Source: Camelimonas abortus
Lineage (GTDB): Bacteria > Pseudomonadota > Alphaproteobacteria > Rhizobiales > Beijerinckiaceae
Length of the DNA: 64,000 bases
Strand: one strand, 5' to 3'
Assembly (NCBI RefSeq): GCF_042647165.1
Contig: NZ_JBHRUV010000013.1
Part shown: in pieces, positions 40,453-49,404 of the stretch
How positions within the stretch are numbered: the stretch's first letter is position 1
How the letters are laid out: the number at the start of each line of letters is the position of its first letter
Position numbers and translations under genes: made by a program
The notes under the pieces: generated by a model
Seen by the model: only the letters and a program-made list of their open reading frames with translations
Database searches by the model: none
Told to the model about the DNA's origin: nothing

Positions 40453-41194
40453 TCCGTCCGTGACCTGCGACCCCGCGGCGCTGGCCCGCGCGGCGGCGGA
40501 GCTGGACGCGCGCTTCGCCGGCGCGTCCGCCAGGGATGTGCTGCGTGCCGTGCTGCTGGACGGCGTGGCCGGCGAGGTCGCGCTGGTCTCCAGCTTCGGC
40601 GCGGAGTCGGCGGCGCTGCTGCATCTGGCCGCCGGGGTGCGGCGGGACGCGCCGGTGCTGTTCGTGGACACCCGCCGCCTGTTTCCGGAGACGCTGGCCT
40701 ATCGCGACCGGCTGGTGGAGCTGCTCGGGCTCACCAACGTCATCACCATCGGTCCCGACGCCGGGACGGAGCAGCGGCTGGACCCCATCGGCGCCATGTT
40801 CGCCCGCGATCCCGACGCCTGCTGCGCCTTCCGCAAGGTGGAGCCGCTGGAGGCGGCGCTGCGGCCCTACCGGGCGTGGATCAGCGGCCGCAAGCGCTAC
40901 CAGGCGGCCAGCCGCCACGACATTCCGCTGTTTGAGGCCACCGAAACCCACATCAAGGTCAATCCGCTGGCCTCCTGGTCCATGGCCGACGTCGCCGCCT
41001 GGATGCGCGAGCACGGCCTGCCGGCGCATCCGCTGGTGGCGAAAGGCTATCCTTCCATTGGCTGCGCGCCCTGCACCACGCCCGTGGCGGAAGGGGAGGA
41101 CCCGCGCGCCGGCCGCTGGCGCGGCACGGGCAAGACCGAGTGCGGCATTCACGTCAGCAAGAGCAGCAAGCTATCAGGGAGCATCAGGGCATGA
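40436..41194 (+). CDS. cysH: Adenylyl-sulfate (APS) reductase
   Basis: 252 aa from ATG 40436, overlapping cysI by 17 nt; a GTG four codons earlier is possible. VSSFGAESAALLHL is the PP-motif of the adenylyl-sulfate family, and FVDTRRLFPETL follows. The pair DACCAFRK and IGCAPCTTPV supplies the four cysteines of a [4Fe-4S] cluster, the mark of APS-reducing rather than PAPS-reducing enzymes. The catalytic Cys is in ECGIH near the C-terminus. It reduces APS to sulfite with thioredoxin. Its stop overlaps the DUF934 start (ATGA). Confidence 0.92.
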   Translation: MLRQHDPSVTCDPAALARAAAELDARFAGASARDVLRAVLLDGVAGEVALVSSFGAESAALLHLAAGVRRDAPVLFVDTRRLFPETLAYRDRLVELLGLTNVITIGPDAGTEQRLDPIGAMFARDPDACCAFRKVEPLEAALRPYRAWISGRKRYQAASRHDIPLFEATETHIKVNPLASWSMADVAAWMREHGLPAHPLVAKGYPSIGCAPCTTPVAEGEDPRAGRWRGTGKTECGIHVSKSSKLSGSIRA

Positions 41195-41748
41195 GCAGCC
41201 AGGACGCCGGCGCCGGAGCCGGCGCGCAGCCCGCGGCGGCGCTGGTGAAAGACGGCGCCGTGATCGCCGACGCGTGGGTCCGCGCGGCGGACGACGCGCC
41301 GCTGCCGACGGACGCCCCCGTGCTGGTGGGCAAGGCGCGCTTCCTCGCCGAGGCGGCGGAGCTTCGCGGCCGCAACGCGCCGGTCGGCCTTGTCCTGCGC
41401 AACACGGAATCGCTGGACGGCCTTGAGGGCGACCTCAACCGCTTCGCCCTGATCGTGCTGGAGTTTCCGGCCTTCGCCGACGGCCGCGCCTATTCCCAGG
41501 CGCGCCTGCTGCGCGAGCGGAACGGCTACCGCGGCGCCCTGCGCGCCGAGGGCGACGTGCTGTGGGACCAGATTCCGCTGATGAAGCGGTGCGGCTTCGA
41601 CGAGTTTCTCATCCGTGACCCGCGGGTGGCGCGCGCCCTCGTCGAGGGGCGCATCCGGGACGTGCCGGTGCATTACCAGCCGGCCGCCCGCGACGACGTG
41701 GAGCTGCAGCCGCCGGGCGCGCGCCCGTGGCTGCGGCTGGACGGCTGA
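41191..41748 (+). CDS. DUF934 protein
   Basis: 185 aa, ATG 41191 overlapping the cysH stop by 4 nt. Conserved parts: VGLVLRNTESLDGLEGDLNRFALIVLEFPAFADGRAYSQARLLRER and GDVLWDQIPLMKRCGFDEFLI, both DUF934 hallmarks, near the middle and end. The family is an oxidoreductase-like protein of unknown reaction, always with cysI/cysH. The tight coupling suggests it acts on, or stabilises, the reductases. Confidence 0.88.
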   Translation: MSSQDAGAGAGAQPAAALVKDGAVIADAWVRAADDAPLPTDAPVLVGKARFLAEAAELRGRNAPVGLVLRNTESLDGLEGDLNRFALIVLEFPAFADGRAYSQARLLRERNGYRGALRAEGDVLWDQIPLMKRCGFDEFLIRDPRVARALVEGRIRDVPVHYQPAARDDVELQPPGARPWLRLDG

Positions 41749-41880
41749 GGGCGTCCTTCCCGGGGACGCGCAGGCGATGACGACGCCGCGCCGCGGCGGC
41801 GCCGGGAAGGGGACCCGGCGTGAACCCAGATGGAAAGGGCGACGCCCGACACAGGACAAAGGCGTTGCAGGTAAGCGGAC

Positions 41881-42840
41881 ATGTCAGTGCCCATGCAGGC
41901 GGGCGCCCTTGAGGCGCCCACGGAATCCGCGTCGCGCCACAAGCTGACGCCGCATCTGGCGCGACTTGAGGCGGAATCGATCCACATCATCCGCGAGGTC
42001 GCGGCGGAGTTCGCCAATCCGGTGATGCTCTACTCCATCGGCAAGGATTCGGCGGTGATGCTGCACCTTGCGCGCAAGGCGTTCCATCCCTCGCCGCTGC
42101 CGTTTCCGCTGCTGCACGTGGACACCGGCTGGAAGTTCCGCGAGATGATCGCCTTCCGCGACGAGATGGCCCGTCGCTACGGTTTCCGCCTGCTCACCTG
42201 GATCAATCCGGAGGGCCTTGAGCGCGGCGTCAACCCGTTCGACTCCGGCTCGGCCCTGCACACCCAGGTGATGAAGACCGAGGCGCTGAAGCAGGCGCTG
42301 GACCGGTGGAAGTTCGACGCCGCCTTCGGCGGCGCCCGCCGCGACGAGGAGAAAAGCCGCGCCAAGGAGCGCATCTTCTCCCACCGCACCGCCGCCCACG
42401 CCTGGGAGCCGCGCAACCAGCGGCCGGAGCTCTGGAATCTCTACAACACGCGCATCGCCAAAGGTGAGTCGATGCGCGTGTTCCCGCTCTCCAACTGGAC
42501 CGAACTCGACGTGTGGCGCTACATCCACGCCGAAAACATTCCGGTGCCGTCGCTCTATTTCGCGAAGGTGCGTCCGGTGGTGGAGCGCGACGGGGCGCTG
42601 ATCATGGTGGACGACGGGCGCATGCGGCTCCATCCCGGCGAGGAGCCGCAGCACAGGCTGGTGCGTTTCCGCACCCTCGGCTGCTATCCGCTCACCGGCG
42701 CGGTCGAATCCGCCGCCGCCACCGTCGAGGACATCATCGCCGAGATCGCCGGCTCCCGCTCCTCCGAGCGCCAGGGGCGCGTCATTGACCATGACGACCA
42801 GGCCTCCATGGAGCGCAAGAAGCGGGAGGGCTATTTCTGA
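41881..42840 (+). CDS. cysD: Sulfate adenylyltransferase subunit 2 (CysD)
   Basis: 319 aa, ATG 41881. The start HLARLEAESIHIIREVAAEF and VMLYSIGKDSAVMLHLARKAF (PP-loop SxGKDS, about residues 50-66), then LLHVDTGWKFREMI, FGGARRDEEKSRAKERIFS and FPLSNWTELDVWRYI, are CysD. It adenylates sulfate to APS, driven by GTP hydrolysis in CysN. Its stop shares a base with the start of cysNC. A 132-nt stretch without recognisable features separates it from DUF934. Confidence 0.95.
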   Translation: MSVPMQAGALEAPTESASRHKLTPHLARLEAESIHIIREVAAEFANPVMLYSIGKDSAVMLHLARKAFHPSPLPFPLLHVDTGWKFREMIAFRDEMARRYGFRLLTWINPEGLERGVNPFDSGSALHTQVMKTEALKQALDRWKFDAAFGGARRDEEKSRAKERIFSHRTAAHAWEPRNQRPELWNLYNTRIAKGESMRVFPLSNWTELDVWRYIHAENIPVPSLYFAKVRPVVERDGALIMVDDGRMRLHPGEEPQHRLVRFRTLGCYPLTGAVESAAATVEDIIAEIAGSRSSERQGRVIDHDDQASMERKKREGYF

Positions 42841-44750
42841 TGGGCGCGACGGTGACCAGACTGAAGCCGCCGGCCGCCGGCGGCGGGCAGGGGCTGCTGC
42901 GGTTCCTCACCTGCGGCTCGGTGGACGACGGCAAGTCCACGCTGATCGGCCGGCTGCTCCATGAGACGAAGTCGGTCATGGAGGACCAGCTCTCGGCGCT
43001 GGAGAAGGATTCGCGCCGCCACGGCACGACCGGCGACGACCTCGACCTCGCCCTGCTGGTGGACGGTCTTGAGGCGGAGCGCGAGCAGGGCATCACCATC
43101 GACGTGGCCTACCGCTTTTTCGCCACGCCGCGCCGCTCCTTCATCGTCGCCGACACGCCCGGCCACGAGCAGTACACCCGCAACATGGCCACCGGCGCCT
43201 CCAGCTCGGATCTCGCCGTCCTGCTGGTGGACGCGCGCAAGGGCCTGCTCACCCAGACCCGCCGCCATGCGGTGATCGCCTCGCTGCTCGGCATCCGCCA
43301 CGTGGCGCTGGCGGTGAACAAGATCGACCTGGTCGGTTTCGACCAGGGGGTGTTCGACGGGATTGTCGCCGCCTTCCGCGCCTTTGCGGAGCCGCTCGGC
43401 TTCGCCGACGTCACCGCCGTGCCGGTGTCGGCCCGCTTCGGCGACAATGTCGCCGTCCGCAGCGACGCCATGCCCTGGTATGAGGGGCCGACGCTGCTGG
43501 AGCACCTGGAGACGGTGGAGGTGGACGCCGACCGCACCGGCGCGCCGTTCCGCATGCCGGTGCAGTGGGTCAACCGGCCCAACCTCGATTTCCGCGGCCT
43601 GTCGGGCACCATCGCCAGCGGCCGCATCCGGGTGGGCGACCCGGTGGTGGTCGCCTCCTCCGGCCATGGCAGCCGGGTGGCGCGCATCGTCACCTTCGAC
43701 GGCGACCTGCCTGAGGCGGCGGCCGGCGACGCCGTCACCATCGTGCTGGCCGACGAGATCGACGCCCCGCGCGGCGAAATGCTGGCGGCGCCTAAGGCGC
43801 GCCCGGCCCTGGCCACGCGCTTCCTCGCCAATCTGGTGTGGATGTCGGAGGCGCCGCTGAAGCCCGGCCGCAGCTTCCTGCTGAAAACCGGGACGCGCAC
43901 CGTGCCGGCCACGGTCACCCGCATCGTTCACGCCCTCGACGTCGACGCCTTCGTCACGCGCGCGGCGGAGGAGCTGCCGCTCAACGGCATCGGCCTCGTC
44001 GAGGCGCAGACCTCCGCCCAGGTGGCGATAGACCCCTATGCGGAAAACCGCGTCACCGGCGCCTTCATTCTCATCGACCGGTTCACCAACGGCACCGCCG
44101 CCGCCGGCATGGTCACCGAGGTCCAGGGCGGACCCAACGTCCACCTGCACGGCTTCGACGTGGACCGCGCCGTGCGCGCCGCCCAGAAGAACCAGCATCC
44201 GCTGCTGGTGTGGTTCACCGGCCTGCCGGGCTCCGGCAAGTCCACCATCGCCAATCTGGTGGAGCGGCGCCTGGTGGCCGAGGGCCGCCACACCATGCTG
44301 CTGGACGGCGACAGCCTGCGCCTTGGCCTCAACGCCGATCTTGGCTTCGACGCCGCCAGCCGCGCCGAGAACATCCGCCGCGCCGGCGAGGTGGCGCGGC
44401 TGATGATGGAGGCGGGCCTGGTTGTGCTGTGCGCCTTCGTCTCGCCGTTCCGCGCCGATCGCGACCGGCTGCGCGAGCTGGTGGGCGACGCCTTCGTCGA
44501 GGTGTTCGTCGACACGCCGGTGGAGATCTGCGCCGAGCGCGATCCCAAGGGGCTCTACGCCCGGGCGAGGGCCGGCGGCATCGCCGACTTCACCGGCGTG
44601 GGCCAGGACTATGAGCCGCCGCTCAACCCGGAGATCGTGCTGCGCCCGCAGGACGGCGGACCGGAGCGGCTGGCGGAGCTGGTGCTGGAGGCGATCGGGC
44701 CGCGCATCGCCGGCGCCGGGCGCACGGCGGAGGATTCGGCGGCGCTGTGA
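42840..44750 (+). CDS. cysN: Bifunctional sulfate adenylyltransferase subunit 1 / APS kinase (CysN-CysC, NodQ type)
   Basis: 636 aa, ATG 42840 (TGATG overlap with cysD). N-terminal GTPase: GSVDDGKST (residues 26-34), DTPGHEQYTRNM, NKIDLVGF, then beta-barrel domains. From about residue 455 a full APS kinase: GLPGSGKSTIANLVERRL (P-loop about 461-469), MLLDGDSLRLGLNADLGFD, FVSPFRADRDRLREL and FVDTPVEICAERDPKGLYARA. The first half couples GTP hydrolysis to APS formation and the second makes PAPS. PAPS is not needed by the APS-type reductase encoded here, so the kinase probably serves sulfation or 3'-phosphate metabolism. Confidence 0.93.
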   Translation: MGATVTRLKPPAAGGGQGLLRFLTCGSVDDGKSTLIGRLLHETKSVMEDQLSALEKDSRRHGTTGDDLDLALLVDGLEAEREQGITIDVAYRFFATPRRSFIVADTPGHEQYTRNMATGASSSDLAVLLVDARKGLLTQTRRHAVIASLLGIRHVALAVNKIDLVGFDQGVFDGIVAAFRAFAEPLGFADVTAVPVSARFGDNVAVRSDAMPWYEGPTLLEHLETVEVDADRTGAPFRMPVQWVNRPNLDFRGLSGTIASGRIRVGDPVVVASSGHGSRVARIVTFDGDLPEAAAGDAVTIVLADEIDAPRGEMLAAPKARPALATRFLANLVWMSEAPLKPGRSFLLKTGTRTVPATVTRIVHALDVDAFVTRAAEELPLNGIGLVEAQTSAQVAIDPYAENRVTGAFILIDRFTNGTAAAGMVTEVQGGPNVHLHGFDVDRAVRAAQKNQHPLLVWFTGLPGSGKSTIANLVERRLVAEGRHTMLLDGDSLRLGLNADLGFDAASRAENIRRAGEVARLMMEAGLVVLCAFVSPFRADRDRLRELVGDAFVEVFVDTPVEICAERDPKGLYARARAGGIADFTGVGQDYEPPLNPEIVLRPQDGGPERLAELVLEAIGPRIAGAGRTAEDSAAL

Positions 44751-44779
44751 GGCGCCGCAAGGTTGAGACGGGACGGGCG

Positions 44780-44799
44780 GGCGCGTCGCGCCGTTTTTT
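44780..44799 (+). terminator. Rho-independent terminator after cysNC
   Basis: GGCGCG and CGCGCC fold around a single T, or as a shorter stem with a 5-nt loop, followed by six T residues. It ends the cys transcript 30 nt past the stop. Confidence 0.8.
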
Positions 44800-44969
44800 C
44801 TGGCGGTCTGCGGCGCTCACAAAAATATTTCCGGCGCGGGCGCGCCGGAAATGCGCGCCGCTACTGGACGTACGCCGCGTTCCGCGACACTCTTGTCTGG
44901 CCGCAACTGACGCGACGGCCGCCCGAGCCTTTCCGGCCGGCGGCCGTGGCCTGAAAGAAGGAGCGCCAG

Positions 44970-45422
44970 ATGGGTTTGTTCAGCTTTATCAGGGACGCCG
45001 GAGCGAAGCTCTTCGGCACCGGCGAGGCCCAGGCGGCCGAAGCCCTCACGCCCGAGGCCGTGAAAAAACACGTCGCGGACGCCGGCCTCAATGTTGATGG
45101 CGTCACATTCGCCGTCAACGGCGATCACGTCACCGTCTCCGGCGAGGTTCCCACCACCGAGATCGCCGAAAAGCTCATTCTCACCGTGGGCAACACCGTC
45201 GGCGTCGCCGCGGTCGACAACCAGCTTGCCGTCGCCGCGCCCTCGGCGGAGTCGCAGACCTATACCGTGCAGAAGGGCGACACGCTGTGGAAGATCGCCG
45301 AGCAGTTCTACGGCAAGGGCAACGGGGCCAAATACACCGAGATCGTCAGGGCCAACTCGCCGCCGGTGAAGAACCCGGACCTCATCCAGCCCGGCTGGGT
45401 GCTGCGCATTCCGCCGCTGTGA
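44970..45422 (+). CDS. BON-LysM protein (Kbp/YgaU-like)
   Basis: 150 aa, ATG 44970 with AAGGAG upstream. Starts MGLFSFIRDAGAKLFG, then a BON domain (about 26-86: VKKHVADAGLNVDGVTFAV, VTVSGEVPTTEIAEKLIL) and a LysM domain (about 96-150: YTVQKGDTLWKIAEQFYG, PDLIQPGWVLRIPPL). The pair and length match Kbp of E. coli, a cytoplasmic potassium-binding stress protein. There is no signal peptide, consistent with that location. No EcfG motif was found upstream. Confidence 0.9.
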   Translation: MGLFSFIRDAGAKLFGTGEAQAAEALTPEAVKKHVADAGLNVDGVTFAVNGDHVTVSGEVPTTEIAEKLILTVGNTVGVAAVDNQLAVAAPSAESQTYTVQKGDTLWKIAEQFYGKGNGAKYTEIVRANSPPVKNPDLIQPGWVLRIPPL

Positions 45423-45500
45423 CGGCGCCCGCAGGCCCCGCGCGACGCTGACGCCGCGGGCGCGGCGGCCGCAGCGGCCATCGCCCTTTCCGGGCTGCGC

Positions 45501-46520
45501 TCACGCGCCGTCCTTCGTCGCGGCGCGCTCGAACAGGTGGCCGGCCACTTCGGTGAAGGAGGGCGCCGGCAGGGCGTGAAACGGCATGGGCCGGCACACG
45601 TCGATGGCGGCCAGGCCCACCCGCGCCGTCAGCATGCCGTTGACCACGCCTTCGCCCAGCCGCGCCGACACCCGGGCGGCGAGGCCAAGGCCCATGGCCT
45701 GCTGCACCAGCCCGTCGCCGGCGGCGACGCCGCCGGTCACCGCCAGATGCGCCGCCACGTTGCGCGCCAGCCGCAGGAAGCCGAACACGCCGGGGCGCCC
45801 GCCATAGACGCTGGCGATGCGGCGCACCAGGGCGAAGGAGGCGTAGAGCACGAAGGCGACGTCCACCAGCGCCCGCGGGCTGATGGCGGTGACCAGCGAC
45901 ACCTGCCTGGCCGCCCGCGCCACCGCCTGGCGGGCGCGCCGGTCCAGCGGCGCCATCAGCTCGCGCTCGGCGATGGCGAGGCGGTCGCGGGCGTCGATGA
46001 TCTCGCTGCCGATGGCGGCGAGGGCGGCGCGGGCGCGGGCGGTGTCGGGGCGCCTGGCGTAAAGCGCGTCCAGCTCGCGCAGGATGGCGCGGGCGTCGCG
46101 GTCGCTGTCGTCGCGCCAGGCGGTCTCCGCCTGTTTGCGCAGGCGCTCGATGCGCCGCTCGCGCATCACGCCCAGCGCCTCGCGCGCCAGCAGGCCGGCG
46201 AGGCCGGCGCCGGCCAGCCCCGCCAGCGCCAGCGCCGCCCAGCCCAGTCCCGGGTTAATCTCGAACAGCCGCCGCGCCAGCGAGTCGATCCACAGGCCGA
46301 CGCCGAACACGGCGAGGCCGCCGAGCGCGGAGAGCAGCATGGCCGCCCAGGGGGCGCGGCGCTTCGGCGGGGTTTCGCCGGCGGGAGGCTGCGGGTCGTC
46401 GATGATGTCGTCGGGCTGCCGCGCCACCACCACCCGGGCGTGCGGCGGCGGATCGGCGTCCGCGGGCACGGTGGCCACGTCGGCGCTGTCCAGGCGGAAG
46501 GCGCGGGGCTTGCTGCTCAT
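45501..46520 (-). CDS. YcjF/TIGR01620 family membrane protein
   Basis: 339 aa, ATG 46520. A proline-rich N-terminal 50 residues, then two transmembrane segments (about 57-77 and 93-113), a charged helical stretch (ALGVMRERRIERLRKQAETAW) and a C-terminal DUF697-like domain with SVYGGRPGVFGFLRLARNVAAHLAVTGGVAAG. It is the usual partner of YcjX, whose gene ends 32 nt upstream. Both are stress-associated (phage-shock or heat) inner-membrane proteins; mechanism unknown. Confidence 0.85.
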   Translation of the reverse strand: MSSKPRAFRLDSADVATVPADADPPPHARVVVARQPDDIIDDPQPPAGETPPKRRAPWAAMLLSALGGLAVFGVGLWIDSLARRLFEINPGLGWAALALAGLAGAGLAGLLAREALGVMRERRIERLRKQAETAWRDDSDRDARAILRELDALYARRPDTARARAALAAIGSEIIDARDRLAIAERELMAPLDRRARQAVARAARQVSLVTAISPRALVDVAFVLYASFALVRRIASVYGGRPGVFGFLRLARNVAAHLAVTGGVAAGDGLVQQAMGLGLAARVSARLGEGVVNGMLTARVGLAAIDVCRPMPFHALPAPSFTEVAGHLFERAATKDGA

Positions 46521-46552
46521 GCGGCGGTTCGCTCCGGTCAGGCGGGCGGGCG

Positions 46553-47995
46553 TCAGGCGAGACGGTCGCCCAGCAGGAACTCCAGCGCCCGGTCAAGGCG
46601 AATGTGAGGCAGGGCGGACAGCCGTCCGCCCGCGTCGAAGCCGGGCGCCGGCGGGCGGAAGCGCGGAAAACGCAGCGAACCCGGCGCCACCGCGCCCTCG
46701 AACACCGCTTCCGGCCGTTCGGGCAGCTCGCCCGGAAAAATCGCCGCCTCGGCGCGGCCGTCGAAGGTCTGGCCGTCGATGGTCTCGCCAGCCTCCGGCG
46801 TGCCGGCGATGGCGGGCAGCTTGACGCCGTTCTCGCGCACCAGCACCTCGCGGGTGGCGCGCACCGAGGCCAGCGCCACCGTGCCCACCACCGCGCCGGC
46901 GCCTTCGCTGCGGCGAATGGCCCGGTCCACCAGCAGCCGCAGGATCGCCTCCAGCCGCGCGTGGCCGGACTGGTGCAGGTGGTCCGCCTTGGTGGCGGCG
47001 AACAGCACCCGGTCGATGCGCGGCATGAAAATGCGCGAGGCCAGGGTGTTGCGCCCGGCGCGGAACGCCAGCAGCACCCGGTCCAGCGCCGCCTCCAGCT
47101 CGGCGAGGGCGGCCGGGCCGCGGTCCAGCGCCGAGAGCACGTCCACCAGCACCAGCTGGCGGTCGAGCCGGGCGAAGTGCTCGCGGAAGAACGGCGTCAC
47201 CACCCGCGACTTGTAGGCCTCGAACCGGCGCTCCATCAGCGCGCCGAGCGTGCCGGGCTTCGCCGGCGCGCCCTTCAGGTCCAGCGGGGCGAAGGTGAGG
47301 GCGGGCGAGCCGGCGAGGTCTCCCGGCATCAGGAAGCGGCCCGGCGGCGTGGTCGCCACCGCCTCTGGCCCGGCGCGCAGGGCGGCCAGATAGGTCTTGA
47401 AGGCGTCGGAGACGCGCCCGGCCAGCGCCTCGTCGGCGGGGCCGGAAGGGTCGGCGGCGGCGAGGGCCTCCAGCCACGGGCCGGCGATGGCGGCGCGGTC
47501 CGGCCGGCGGGCGGCGGCGATGGTCTCGCGCGCCCAGCCGGCGTAGGTCTCGTCCAGCAGGGCGAGATCGGTCAGCCACTCGCCGGGATAGTCCACCACG
47601 TCGAGGTTGAGCGTGGCCGGGCCCCTGCGCCAGCCGCCGGCGCGTTCGTATTCGATTGCGACGCGCAGCTCGGCGATGCGGCTGGTGGACTGCGGCCAGC
47701 GCCGCTCGGGGCCGGTGAGGGCCTCCAGATAGGCTTCATAGGGAAAGCGCGGCACGTCGTCGTCCGGCTGGTGCGCCAGCCGGGCCCGGCGGATGCGTCC
47801 CTCGGCGGCGGCGCGGAACACCGGCATGGGCGTCACCTGCAGCAGATGGCGCACCATGGCGGTGGTGAACACCGTCTTGCCGGAGCGCGACAGGCCGGTG
47901 ACGCCGAGGCGCACGCCCGGCTGCACCGCGTTGAGGGCGAAATCGGCCGTATTGCGCAGGACGTCCCACGCCTGTGTGAACACTGATCCGCTCAA
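46553..47995 (-). CDS. YcjX-family GTPase-like protein (DUF463)
   Basis: 480 aa from TTG 47995, with GGGAG 8 nt upstream; a GTG at 47983 is the alternative. LGVTGLSRSGKTVFTTAMVRHLL (P-loop, about residues 30-45), LNLDVVDYPGEWLTDLALL (Walker B region), then RFLMPGDLAGSPALTFAPLD and VLFAATKADHLHQSGHARLEAIL (base-recognition TKAD) mark YcjX. It hydrolyses GTP in E. coli studies and is paired with the YcjF-type gene downstream. The open frame continues upstream without any start signal. Confidence 0.85.
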   Translation of the reverse strand: MSGSVFTQAWDVLRNTADFALNAVQPGVRLGVTGLSRSGKTVFTTAMVRHLLQVTPMPVFRAAAEGRIRRARLAHQPDDDVPRFPYEAYLEALTGPERRWPQSTSRIAELRVAIEYERAGGWRRGPATLNLDVVDYPGEWLTDLALLDETYAGWARETIAAARRPDRAAIAGPWLEALAAADPSGPADEALAGRVSDAFKTYLAALRAGPEAVATTPPGRFLMPGDLAGSPALTFAPLDLKGAPAKPGTLGALMERRFEAYKSRVVTPFFREHFARLDRQLVLVDVLSALDRGPAALAELEAALDRVLLAFRAGRNTLASRIFMPRIDRVLFAATKADHLHQSGHARLEAILRLLVDRAIRRSEGAGAVVGTVALASVRATREVLVRENGVKLPAIAGTPEAGETIDGQTFDGRAEAAIFPGELPERPEAVFEGAVAPGSLRFPRFRPPAPGFDAGGRLSALPHIRLDRALEFLLGDRLA

Positions 47996-48374
47996 GGCGC
48001 CGTCTCCCGGACGGCGCGCCGCGGCCGTCCTGATGCTCCGGGAGGTAATATAGGCGGCGCGGCCGGCTTTGCGAGAGCCGCGCCCGGCGCCCGCGCTGTG
48101 GACTCTGGCGGCCGTCCGGGCGGGACGCCCGCGCCGCGTGCGCGCGGCCGCTCCGGCTCCCGCGCCGCCAGGGCCGGGCCTGACCCGGGGCCGTTGCGGC
48201 GCTCCAGCCTGCAGCGGCGTCAGCAGCGGGCGGGGAAACGCACGGCTGCGCCTTTTTATTTCTTTAGCAGGTCGGGCGGCCCGCGCCGGCGTGCCGGCGC
48301 GCACGGCGGCCAGAGACGCCAGGATCCATCGTCATTCCCGCGGGGCAAGGTCGTCGCTCCGCGGGAGCCGTACG
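47996..48374. other. Intergenic region, nothing recognised
   Basis: 379 nt between ycjX and the small rightward ORF. Very G+C-rich apart from an AT strip at 48251-48268 (CTTTTTATTTCTTTAG), which may mark a promoter. No gene, terminator or consensus regulatory site was seen. Confidence 0.4.
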
Positions 48375-48476
48375 ATGACCGTCGTGAAATCGCTTGGTTC
48401 GATTGTTCTCGCCACGCCCTTCGGCTGGGCGGCGATCGCCGTGGCGCTGGTCGTGGTCGCCCGCATGGGCGCCTGA
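48375..48476 (+). CDS. Possible 33-residue single-helix membrane peptide
   Basis: ATG 48375 with GGGAG at 7 nt. After MTVVKS the peptide is one hydrophobic helix (ATPFGWAAIAVALVVVARMG). The family is not recognised. The good ribosome-binding site and transmembrane character make it plausible, but a 33-codon frame in G+C-rich DNA can arise by chance. Confidence 0.35.
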   Translation: MTVVKSLGSIVLATPFGWAAIAVALVVVARMGA

Positions 48477-48705
48477 CGCGGCGCGTCCGGCCGGGCCGCC
48501 GGTCCGGCGCCGCCGGCGGCGGCGGCTGGAGGGAGGCGGGGGGCGCGCTGTCCGGGACGTTCCGGGGCATTGCGGTGAGCCCTTCGCTGCGCCGGTTCCG
48601 GGCGGTCGCGCCGCCGGCATGGCCGCAAGGGGCAGGCCCGGGCGTGGCGCAGGCGAGGAGGGCGACATGGCCGGACAGCGTCCATGGACGGGGTGACGGC
48701 GGCCG

Positions 48706-49251
48706 TCAGTCCACGTCCTCCAGCTCCGGGTCCAGCGCGTGCGGCGTGACGAACCGGTCGAGGCGGCCGGAGCGCCCGGCGATCTCCGCCCAGTGCGACA
48801 CGTCAAGGTCGATCACCGCCAGCGCCCCGGGCGGGAATTTCTGCGACAGGCGCGCGAAGGCGTAGCGGTCGCCGTGGCTCACCAGCGCCCGGGCCAGCGC
48901 CGCGATGCCACGATTGTGCCCCACCGCCAGCAATGTGCGCGCCGGGTGGTCGTCCTGCAGCGCGTGCAGCAGCCCGTCCCGGCCGCCCTCATAGATCTGC
49001 GGCGCCAGCGCCGCCGGAAACGCCTCGCCGGGATGGGCCCGCGCCAGCTCCGCCCGCGCCAGCTCCCAGGTCTGGCGGGCGCGCGTCGCCGGCGAGCACA
49101 GGGTCAGGTCCGGCAGCAGGTTCTCCCGCGCCAGATAGGCGCCCAGCGCCGCCGCCGCCTGGCGGCCCTGCGCCGCCAGCGGCCTGTCGATGTCCGCCGT
49201 CATGGCCGGCGTGGCCGCCCGCGCGTGTCGCAACAACATCAGGCGCAGCAC
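48706..49251 (-). CDS. SixA-like histidine phosphatase
   Basis: 181 aa from GTG 49251, with AGGGGAG 8 nt upstream; ATG 49239 is the alternative. MLLRHARAATP carries the RH-A catalytic pair of the histidine phosphatase superfamily. LCSPATRARQTWELA and AVGHNRGIAALARAL supply the remaining phosphate pocket (the second His in GHN). Size and lack of insertions match SixA, which dephosphorylates histidine phosphotransfer proteins. The target is unknown here. It is divergent from the alcohol dehydrogenase gene. Confidence 0.85.
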   Translation of the reverse strand: MLRLMLLRHARAATPAMTADIDRPLAAQGRQAAAALGAYLARENLLPDLTLCSPATRARQTWELARAELARAHPGEAFPAALAPQIYEGGRDGLLHALQDDHPARTLLAVGHNRGIAALARALVSHGDRYAFARLSQKFPPGALAVIDLDVSHWAEIAGRSGRLDRFVTPHALDPELEDVD

Positions 49252-49404
49252 TGCCTGTCTCCCCTGTGTCTACGCGCCGGGCCAGTTTGTCCTGGCGACG
49301 CTCCGGTTACGCTGGCGTTAGTTTAAAGGACCGGGGCTCACTTGCCCAAACGGCCGTTCAATCGCATGAATGGCGTCAGTCGATGCCCTGGGAGGAGATT
49401 TCCA

